In this document: positions 42,647 through 49,385 of the stretch, piece by piece
How positions within the stretch are numbered: the first letter of the stretch is position 1
Layout of the letters: every line of letters begins with the position of its first letter
Assembly: GCF_040545875.1 (NCBI RefSeq)
Contig: NZ_JBEPMR010000021.1
Origin: Faecalicatena_A orotica
GTDB taxonomy: Bacteria; Bacillota; Clostridia; Lachnospirales; Lachnospiraceae
Length of the DNA stretch: 64,000 nt
Strand: one strand, 5' to 3'
Position numbers and translations under genes: made by a program
The notes under the pieces: model-generated
What the model saw: only the letters and a program-made list of their open reading frames with translations
The model's database searches: none
What the model was told of the DNA's origin: nothing

Positions 42647-44605
42647 ATGAGGTGGAATATAGCGGCGGAATCTATTTCGCTTGTTATGCTTGGCATTATA
42701 TGGGTTTATGCCCGCAAAGGGAGTCATCTTCCAACATTAAAAAACAAGATATTTCAATGGTGCCTGCTGGTTACATTTAGCGCGATATTGACGAATATTC
42801 TGTCAACAATTATGATTTACCAGTATGAGTATATCCCGATTTGGCTGACATGGATTGTGACTTCGGTCTACTTTGTATTAACGCCGCTGATGGGACTTAC
42901 TTATTTCTTATACACGGTTTCTGTCATCTACACGGATATGGACCAGGCGAAAAAGGTGATCGGCATTGGACTGATACCCGGTGCCGGATATACGCTGCTG
43001 ATTTTGGTAAATCCGTTCACACGCAATATATTTGACATCAATTCACAGAACGGGTATTCGAGGGGGAGCTGGGTTTTTACGACCTATCTCGTTTTTTATA
43101 TTTACTGTCTGGCGAGTATTGTAGTGACTGTCTGCAACCGGAAAAAGATAGAAGCAGAGATTTACGGGATACTGGCTGCATTTCCGGTTCTTGCTGTACT
43201 GGTTATCTTTGTCCAGCAGTTGTATCCTGATGTGATTCTCTCAGGGTCGGCGGCGACCTGTGCGCTGCTGATTATTTACCTGCATCTGCAGAATAAACAG
43301 ATATCATTGGATTACCTGACCAATATACCCAACCGTCAGGAACTGCTCAATATGATTGGCCTGACAATAAAGAAAGCACCGGATAAGGAGTTTTACCTTC
43401 TGGTAGTTTCCCTGCGGGATTTCCGCCAGATTAATAACACCTGTGGTCAACAAAAAGGGGATGTGTTCCTGAAAGAGGTCAGCCAGTTTCTGTGCAGGAC
43501 CGGACCGGCGGGAAATGTCTACCGCTTCAGCGGTGATGAGTTTGCCCTGTTGTTTTTACAGCCTGACAAAGATGAGCTTACACAGTGTATTTCCCGGATT
43601 CAGGAACGTATGTCCGGTCCGTGGCAGGTAGATGAGTACCGGTTCGTTCTACCGGCAGTGATGGGGATATTCTATCATACAGGGGACGAAGACACACTTG
43701 AGAAAATCATTAATTCGGTGGAATGTGCGGTTGCCCGGGCCAAAGAAGGAAAGCATGGGCAGGTCTGTTATTGTGACAGGGCGATGCTTGAAAAGATGGA
43801 GAGAAAGCGCAGAATCATACAGATTCTGAAACAGCAGCTTACGGAACCGGATTTTGAGATGTATTACCAGCCAATTTACTCCGTAAAGAGCGGTGAGTTT
43901 TTATATGCTGAATCACTGATGCGGATTCCCAAATCACCGATCGGGCCCATATATCCGTCTGAGTTCATTCCGATTGCGGAGGAAACGGGACTGATTGTGG
44001 ATATTACATATATCATGCTAGATAAGGTGTGTAAGTTTATCAACAGACTGATTGAAACCGGTATCGAGGTAGGGGCGGTCCATGTCAATTTTTCAGGGAT
44101 TCAGTTCTCAAGACCAGATCTGGCTGACAGGGTGCTGGAGATTGTACAGAAGAACGGGACCCCTATGCCTGCACTAGAGATTGAGTTTACGGAGAGTACT
44201 CTGGCCGAAAGCACCCAGGTTGTTACAGATTTTGCCGTGCAGATGCTGGAGCGCGGGATTAAGATGGGACTGGACGACTTTGGGACAGGCTATTCCAATA
44301 TTGCAACAGTCATCCATATTCCGTTCGGGACAGTGAAGCTGGATAAAAGCCTTGTCTATGCGGCGATGAACAGTGAAAAGTCAGCGCTGGCCATCCGGAA
44401 TCTGACCCGGACATTTAAGGCCCTTGGTATGAAGGTGATCGCTGAAGGGGTGGAGAATGAGGAACAGAAAAATATGGTCGTTGAATTCGGTGCAGACCAG
44501 ATACAGGGGTTTTACTATGCAAAGCCAATGCCGGAGGACGAGACGGTGGAATTTATGCTGCAAAAAGCAGGTGAACGGAACACGTATAGGAGCAATTCTT
44601 TTTAA
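42647..44605 (+). CDS. Membrane GGDEF-EAL protein, likely c-di-GMP phosphodiesterase
   Basis: A 652-residue signalling protein. Residues about 8-220 have seven membrane helices. The GGDEF domain (about 225-375) is degenerate: the first metal-binding Asp region (DIDHFK in active enzymes) reads SLRDFR, the signature is SGDEF, and the product-inhibition RxxD site is absent. The EAL domain (about 395-640) keeps its key residues: E of AESL, N of VNFSG, E of EFTES, DDFGTGYSN, K of KLDKS, E of AEGVE and Q of QIQGFYY. So it most likely degrades c-di-GMP, with GGDEF as a GTP sensor. It sits alone, with a terminator after it. Confidence 0.88.
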   Translation: MRWNIAAESISLVMLGIIWVYARKGSHLPTLKNKIFQWCLLVTFSAILTNILSTIMIYQYEYIPIWLTWIVTSVYFVLTPLMGLTYFLYTVSVIYTDMDQAKKVIGIGLIPGAGYTLLILVNPFTRNIFDINSQNGYSRGSWVFTTYLVFYIYCLASIVVTVCNRKKIEAEIYGILAAFPVLAVLVIFVQQLYPDVILSGSAATCALLIIYLHLQNKQISLDYLTNIPNRQELLNMIGLTIKKAPDKEFYLLVVSLRDFRQINNTCGQQKGDVFLKEVSQFLCRTGPAGNVYRFSGDEFALLFLQPDKDELTQCISRIQERMSGPWQVDEYRFVLPAVMGIFYHTGDEDTLEKIINSVECAVARAKEGKHGQVCYCDRAMLEKMERKRRIIQILKQQLTEPDFEMYYQPIYSVKSGEFLYAESLMRIPKSPIGPIYPSEFIPIAEETGLIVDITYIMLDKVCKFINRLIETGIEVGAVHVNFSGIQFSRPDLADRVLEIVQKNGTPMPALEIEFTESTLAESTQVVTDFAVQMLERGIKMGLDDFGTGYSNIATVIHIPFGTVKLDKSLVYAAMNSEKSALAIRNLTRTFKALGMKVIAEGVENEEQKNMVVEFGADQIQGFYYAKPMPEDETVEFMLQKAGERNTYRSNSF

Positions 44606-44623
44606 CATATAAACTAAATTATG

Positions 44624-44666
44624 AAATCCGGTATAGGGACTATGTGGCCAATACCGGATTTTTTTA
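44624..44666 (+). terminator. Terminator after GGDEF/EAL gene
   Basis: AATCCGGTAT (44625-44634) pairs with ATACCGGATT (44651-44660), followed by five more T. Confidence 0.85.
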
Positions 44667-44680
44667 TCTGTTTTAGAATC

Positions 44681-44696
44681 TGTTGTTTTAACAACA
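44681..44696. promoter_or_regulatory. Small dyad upstream of hcp
   Basis: TGTTGTT-TT-AACAACA lies about 85 bp before the hcp start. It is a candidate site for a redox or nitrosative-stress regulator; it does not fit the Rex consensus well and no regulator is adjacent. Confidence 0.4.
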
Positions 44697-44779
44697 TACT
44701 TGAATCAAACATCGTACTATACTGGGCATGTAACAGTAATGAGAGATATTTTCTAATCTTAATAAAGGAGATGTGTAAA

Positions 44780-46372
44780 ATGGATAATAAGATGTTTTGT
44801 TTTCAGTGTGAACAGACGGCCGGATGTACAGGGTGTACAGGAAATGCAGGGGTCTGCGGGAAGACGGCAGGTAATGCAAAGCTGCAGGATGAACTGACGG
44901 GGGCTTTGATCGGACTTGCAAGGGCCTGCTCCGGTAATCCCAGGACAGACAAAACGGACCGTCTGATTCTAGAGGGATTATTTACGACAGTGACGAATGT
45001 AAACTTTAATGACGATACACTCCGAGAAATGATTGCGAGGGTAAATGAGGAAAAAGTACGTGTTGTACCCGGATGCGCGGGATGTCCTTCCAGATGTGGA
45101 AACATAGACAACTATGATATGTCACGGCTCTGGAAGGCAGATGAGGATATCCGTTCTCTGAAGTCCCTGATCCTGTTCGGTATTCGAGGCATGGCGGCTT
45201 ATGCTTACCACGCTATGGTTCTGGGATATACAAGTGCGCGGGTAAATGAGTTCTTTTATAAGGCACTGTTCGTTCTGGCGGAAGACTGGAGAATGGAGGA
45301 ACTGCTGCCCTTAGTTATGGAGGTTGGAGAAGTCAATCTGGAGTGTATGGAACTGCTTGACCGTGCCAATACAGAGACATTCGGAACGCCGATCCCTACA
45401 GAGGTGCCGCTGACGGTCGAGAAGGGGCCGTTTATAGTAATCACAGGACATGACCTCTATGATCTGAAGCTATTGCTCGAACAGACGGAAGGGAAAGGAA
45501 TCCATGTGTATACACATGGGGAAATGCTTCCGGCCCATGCTTACCCGGAACTAAAAAAGTATCCGCACCTGAAGGGAAACTTCGGCACGGCATGGCAGAA
45601 CCAGCAGAAAGAATTTGCTAATCTTCCGGCTCCGGTTTTATTTACAACAAACTGCCTGATGCCTGTGAAGGACAGTTATTCGGACAGAGTGTTTACGACA
45701 GAGGTAGTCTCTTATCCTGAAATGGTGCATGTGGGAGATGAGAAAGATTTCACACCGGTGATCGAAAAGGCGCTGGAACTTGGCGGTTTTTCAGAGGATA
45801 CAGAATTTACCGGAATAAACGGAGGCAGGACAGTGCTGACAGGATTCGGGCATGGCACCGTTCTGAGTGTGGCGGACAAAGTGATTGAGGCTGTAAAGGC
45901 AGGGGAGATCAGACATTTCTTCCTCGTGGGTGGATGCGACGGCGCGCGGCCGGGACGGAATTACTACACTGATTTTGTGAAAATGACTCCGAAGGATACG
46001 GTCGTTCTGACGCTGGCATGCGGCAAGTACAGATTCAATGATCTGGACCTCGGGACGATTGGGGGCCTTCCGAGGCTCATGGATATGGGACAGTGTAATG
46101 ATGCCTACAGTGCGGTCAAGGTTGCGGCTGCACTGGCAGAAGCATTTGAATGCAGCGTGAATGACCTGCCGCTGTCAATGATCCTGTCATGGTATGAACA
46201 GAAAGCGGTCTGCATACTGCTGACACTGCTGCATCTTGGGATCACGAATATAAAACTCGGGCCGACACTCCCGGCTTTCATTTCCAGAAATGTGTTGGAT
46301 TATCTGGTTAATAATTATAAGATTGCACCTATAGGTGATCCTGCTAAAGATCTGGAAGAGATATTGGGATAG
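44780..46372 (+). CDS. hcp: Hydroxylamine reductase / hybrid cluster protein
   Basis: A 530-residue Fe-S enzyme that reduces hydroxylamine in vitro and acts as a nitric oxide reductase in nitrosative stress. The N-terminal cluster cysteines are in MFCFQCEQTAGCTGCTGNAGVCGK. Hybrid-cluster ligands lie in the C-terminal half: GFGHGTV (His), NCLMP, GCDGARPGRNYY, LACGKYRFN, and GQCNDAYSA. ATG 44780 follows AAAGGAG; the frame is open upstream without a ribosome site. No hcr reductase gene is adjacent. A Cys/Gly-rich N-terminus and short length fit the strict-anaerobe class. Confidence 0.95.
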   Translation: MDNKMFCFQCEQTAGCTGCTGNAGVCGKTAGNAKLQDELTGALIGLARACSGNPRTDKTDRLILEGLFTTVTNVNFNDDTLREMIARVNEEKVRVVPGCAGCPSRCGNIDNYDMSRLWKADEDIRSLKSLILFGIRGMAAYAYHAMVLGYTSARVNEFFYKALFVLAEDWRMEELLPLVMEVGEVNLECMELLDRANTETFGTPIPTEVPLTVEKGPFIVITGHDLYDLKLLLEQTEGKGIHVYTHGEMLPAHAYPELKKYPHLKGNFGTAWQNQQKEFANLPAPVLFTTNCLMPVKDSYSDRVFTTEVVSYPEMVHVGDEKDFTPVIEKALELGGFSEDTEFTGINGGRTVLTGFGHGTVLSVADKVIEAVKAGEIRHFFLVGGCDGARPGRNYYTDFVKMTPKDTVVLTLACGKYRFNDLDLGTIGGLPRLMDMGQCNDAYSAVKVAAALAEAFECSVNDLPLSMILSWYEQKAVCILLTLLHLGITNIKLGPTLPAFISRNVLDYLVNNYKIAPIGDPAKDLEEILG

Positions 46373-46384
46373 TACAAAAAAGTA

Positions 46385-46415
46385 TTGACATGGAGTTCAC
46401 TCAAAGGTCTATAGT
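46385..46415 (+). promoter_or_regulatory. MerR-type promoter with 19-bp spacer
   Basis: -35 TTGACA (46385-46390) and -10 TATAGT (46410-46415) are separated by 19 bp. The spacer holds TGGAGTTCACTCAAAGG, an imperfect dyad (GGAGT-TC-ACTC) placed as in promoters that MerR proteins activate by untwisting DNA. Confidence 0.8.
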
Positions 46416-46461
46416 AAAAAAGAAGCATATCGGACAGGATTTAAGAAAGAGGGACTAAAAC

Positions 46462-47592
46462 ATGGTATACAGAGATTTTCAGGATTTAAAGCTTTCTGCA
46501 TTAGGGTTTGGGGCAATGCGTCTGCCGCTTACTGGTGACGGACAGATTGATGAGGAACAGACGGCCAGAATGACTGCTTATGCAATAGAACACGGTGTGA
46601 ATTATTTTGACACTGCATATGGTTACCACGACGGAAAATCAGAAGTCGTTATGGGAAAAGTTCTTTCCTCATACCCGAGGGAAAGCTATTATCTTGCGGA
46701 TAAGTTTCCCGGATATGATCTCTCCAATATGGGAAAAGTAGAGGAGATTTTTGAGGAACAGCTGGAAAGATGTGGCGTAGAGTATTTTGATTTTTACCTG
46801 TTTCATAATGTATATGAGAAAAATATCGATCCATATATGGATCCAAATTATGGGATTATGGAGTATCTGCTAAAGCAGAAGGAAAACGGTCGCATCAGAC
46901 ATCTCGGGTTTTCGGCACATGGGCGTTATGATACGATCAAACGTTTTCTGGATACATATGGAAGGCATATGGAATTCTGCCAGATCCAGCTGAATTATTT
47001 GGACTGGAAGCTGCAGGATGCAAAAGCAAAGGTGGAATTGCTGGGTGAATATCAGATTCCGGTATGGGTAATGGAGCCGCTTCGGGGAGGAAAGCTAGTC
47101 TCTCTTTCCGAAGAGAACGAGAAAAAATTAAAAGCGCTCCGTCCGGAAGAGGACATTCCTGCATGGGCATTCCGATTTTTGCAGAGCGTGAAAGGAGTAG
47201 CAGTAACTCTGTCAGGAATGTCTGACATGGAACAGATGGTAGACAATGTCCGTACCTTTGAGGAAGATAAGCCGCTTGATGAAACGGAAATGAAGGCATT
47301 GATGGAAGTGGCAGATAGTATGCTGGATATTCTTCCTTGCACAGCATGCCGCTATTGCGTGGCACATTGTCCCAAGGGGCTGGATATACCGGTACTGCTG
47401 TCACTTTATAATGAAACAAGATTTGTTAATGGAGCGATTACGCATATGGCAGTAGATGCACTTGATGAAGAGAAAAGGCCGGGCCAGTGTATCGGCTGTA
47501 AGAGCTGTGAGGCTGTCTGTCCACAGCAGCTGGCGATTGCAGAGGCGATGCATGATTTTACGGAAAAGCTGAAACAGCCGGCGGGGCTGTAA
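46462..47592 (+). CDS. Aldo/keto reductase with C-terminal ferredoxin domain
   Basis: A 376-residue oxidoreductase. The barrel (about 1-280) has the catalytic tetrad: Asp and Tyr in YFDTAYGYHDGKSE, Lys in LADKFPG, His in FYLFHNVYE. The C-terminal part (about 290-370) has two [4Fe-4S] motifs, CTACRYCVAHCPKG and CIGCKSCEAVCPQQ. Such fusions are common in anaerobes, and electrons may come from ferredoxin rather than NADPH. GAGGGACTAAAAC precedes the ATG. Its promoter is of MerR type, so expression probably answers a toxic aldehyde, redox compound or similar; the matching MerR gene is not adjacent. Confidence 0.92.
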   Translation: MVYRDFQDLKLSALGFGAMRLPLTGDGQIDEEQTARMTAYAIEHGVNYFDTAYGYHDGKSEVVMGKVLSSYPRESYYLADKFPGYDLSNMGKVEEIFEEQLERCGVEYFDFYLFHNVYEKNIDPYMDPNYGIMEYLLKQKENGRIRHLGFSAHGRYDTIKRFLDTYGRHMEFCQIQLNYLDWKLQDAKAKVELLGEYQIPVWVMEPLRGGKLVSLSEENEKKLKALRPEEDIPAWAFRFLQSVKGVAVTLSGMSDMEQMVDNVRTFEEDKPLDETEMKALMEVADSMLDILPCTACRYCVAHCPKGLDIPVLLSLYNETRFVNGAITHMAVDALDEEKRPGQCIGCKSCEAVCPQQLAIAEAMHDFTEKLKQPAGL

Positions 47593-47612
47593 AGCGCCGT
47601 CATAGAAACCCG

Positions 47613-47641
47613 TTGCAACTCATCCCGGAAACACTTATAAT
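47613..47641 (+). promoter_or_regulatory. Promoter of the HAD gene
   Basis: -35 TTGCAA (47613-47618), 17-bp spacer, -10 TATAAT (47636-47641), starting 20 bp after the aldo/keto reductase stop. Confidence 0.65.
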
Positions 47642-47698
47642 AATTAATGGACGCTAAATAGAAGCAAAATACTAGAGAACTGAAGGGACGCGGCAGAG

Positions 47699-48349
47699 AT
47701 GGTAAAAGCGGTATTTATTGATTATACAGGGACAACGGTGCAGGAAGGCGGGGATGAACTGCAGGAGATCATTATGAGAATCTGCAGAAACAGCAATATC
47801 CATGACCCAAAAGAGGCTGTAGGACGCTGGTGGGAGCTTATGAAGCAGTATGAAGAAAGCAGTTACAAAGAAGCATATCTGACCGAAGATGAGATCGTCG
47901 AGAAGGTGTTGTCAGATTTGTGCAGGAGGGACGGCCTTAAGGAGAATCTGGATGAACTGCATGAGCTGTTCCGGGGATTCTGGGTGAATGCACCGTTGTT
48001 TGATGACGCAGAAAGATTTTATAATAGATGTGAAGTTCCGGTCTATGTAATTACGAATAATGGAGTTCCCTATGTCGAGGAAAGCATGAAGAAAAAAGGA
48101 CTTTCCCCGGCAGGGATTATTTCTGCAGATATGGTAAGGGCATATAAGCCGCATCGGGAAGTCTTCGAAAAGGCGCTGCAGATAAGCGGATGCAGGGCGA
48201 AGGAGACGGTCCACATCGGGGATTCTTACGATTCAGATGTTTTGGGTGCACAGGCGGCGGGAATACGGCCTATACTGGTGGACCGTACGGGAAAACAGCA
48301 ACATAATGATATCTTGACTGTACAGTCTTTGACAGATATACAATTATAA
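47699..48349 (+). CDS. HAD superfamily hydrolase lacking the second motif I Asp
   Basis: A 216-residue HAD protein with a helical cap (about 18-95). Motif I is FIDYTGTT: the nucleophile Asp8 is present but the second Asp, the general acid in phosphatases, is Thr10. Motif II is VITNNG (about 118-123), the motif III Lys is in AYKPHREVF, and motif IV is HIGDSYDSDV. The DxTGT form is closer to haloacid dehalogenases (DxYGT) and phosphonoacetaldehyde hydrolases (DxAGT) than to ordinary phosphatases. The substrate is unknown. It has its own promoter and a terminator at 48372. Confidence 0.85.
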   Translation: MVKAVFIDYTGTTVQEGGDELQEIIMRICRNSNIHDPKEAVGRWWELMKQYEESSYKEAYLTEDEIVEKVLSDLCRRDGLKENLDELHELFRGFWVNAPLFDDAERFYNRCEVPVYVITNNGVPYVEESMKKKGLSPAGIISADMVRAYKPHREVFEKALQISGCRAKETVHIGDSYDSDVLGAQAAGIRPILVDRTGKQQHNDILTVQSLTDIQL

Positions 48350-48371
48350 AAGAATGACTGACACAAAAACC

Positions 48372-48424
48372 ACATAACAAATTGCTCTGTTACTGAAAGG
48401 GCATTTTGTTATGTGTTTTTTTTA
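48372..48424 (+). terminator. Terminator after HAD gene
   Basis: ACATAACAAA (48372-48381) pairs with TTTGTTATGT (48405-48414), followed by a run of T. Confidence 0.8.
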
Positions 48425-48480
48425 TTTTGAAGAAAGATGAAGCATTCGTTTCGTAAGTAAACTATTTTCTGAATCGTGGA

Positions 48481-48638
48481 TGTGGCTATACCAGAAACCA
48501 CATTGAAAACATAAGGTGGAAATGCACGAAAAACGTTCCGAAATAACAGCATAGTGCACAAAAATAAAGGCTGAAATTGACATGCATTTCGTGGCATAGT
48601 ATAATGTTAAAAAGATAACATTATCTGGTATAGCCAGA
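48481..48638 (+). promoter_or_regulatory. hypB operon promoter with three dyads
   Basis: -35 TTGACA (48577-48582), 17-bp spacer, -10 TATAAT (48600-48605), full consensus. ATAATGTTA-N6-TAACATTAT (48601-48624) is a perfect dyad over the -10 and start point. TCTGGTATAGCCAGA (48624-48638) is a second perfect dyad (TCTGG-N5-CCAGA), and an inverted near-copy (TGTGGCTATACCAGA, 48481-48495) lies about 140 bp upstream, so the promoter is flanked by two copies of one site. Confidence 0.75.
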
Positions 48639-48663
48639 TTTTCTGGATGAAGGAGGAAATGAG

Positions 48664-49332
48664 ATGGGAGAATTCAGGGTACTGGAAATCAAGCAGAGTG
48701 TATTTGCAGACAATGATAAACGGGCACAGGAATTAAGAGACGAGCTGAAAGAGAAAAAAGTCTTTCTGCTAAATCTGATGTCTTCCCCGGGGTCGGGTAA
48801 GACGACGACATTATCGAGGACAATCGAACAGCTGAAAGACGAACTGAAGATCGGCGTGATGGAGGCGGATATCGATTCAGATGTGGATGCAGAGACGATT
48901 TCCAATCTTGGTGTGAGGGCAATCCAGCTTCATACAGGGGGAATGTGCCATCTGGATGCGGATATGACGCGTCAGGGACTGGAAGGGCTAAAGACCGGGG
49001 ATCTTGACCTGGCGATTCTGGAGAATGTGGGAAACCTTGTCTGCCCGGCAGAGTTTGATACAGGGGCAGTGAAGAATGCCATGATCCTGAGTGTGCCGGA
49101 AGGGGATGATAAGCCATTGAAGTATCCCCTGATGTTTTCCATCTGTGATGTGGTGCTGATCAACAAGATCGATGTGCTCCCGTATTTCGACTTTGATATG
49201 GAAAAATGCAGGAAGAACATTTTGATGAGGAATCCCAATGCAAAGGTTATTCCAATTTGTGCCCGCACAGGGGAAGGGATAGAGGAATGGACCAACTGGC
49301 TGAAGGAAGAAGTGAGAGGCTGGCAGTCGTAA
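48664..49332 (+). CDS. hypB: HypB-like nickel-insertion GTPase
   Basis: A 222-residue SIMIBI GTPase. Walker A is SSPGSGKTT (about 41-49), followed by MEADIDSDVDAETI, the metal-site segment LHTGGMCHLDADM, ILENVGNLVCPAEFD and the guanine motif NKID. These fit HypB, which delivers Ni2+ to [NiFe]-hydrogenase with HypA. No His-rich N-terminus is present. GGAGG lies before the ATG. It leads an operon with a large Fe-S flavoprotein, HypA and a membrane protein, and no hydrogenase subunit is visible in the window, so the client enzyme is unknown. Confidence 0.88.
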   Translation: MGEFRVLEIKQSVFADNDKRAQELRDELKEKKVFLLNLMSSPGSGKTTTLSRTIEQLKDELKIGVMEADIDSDVDAETISNLGVRAIQLHTGGMCHLDADMTRQGLEGLKTGDLDLAILENVGNLVCPAEFDTGAVKNAMILSVPEGDDKPLKYPLMFSICDVVLINKIDVLPYFDFDMEKCRKNILMRNPNAKVIPICARTGEGIEEWTNWLKEEVRGWQS

Positions 49333-49348
49333 AGACGGCTGTCTGAAT

Positions 49349-49368
49349 CCGGGTATGGATATACCCGG
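49349..49368 (+). other. Intercistronic hairpin before the flavoprotein gene
   Basis: CCGGGTAT-GGAT-ATACCCGG is a perfect 8-bp stem ending 2 bp before the GAAGGAG ribosome site. It may stabilise mRNA ends or tune translation; it has no T tract. Confidence 0.6.
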
Positions 49369-49385
49369 GGGAAGGAGTGAAAGTG

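Noticed and set aside
44681..44696. Rex operator upstream of hcp
   Set aside because: Only one half matches TTAACAA and the spacing is wrong for an 18-bp Rex site; kept as an unassigned dyad.
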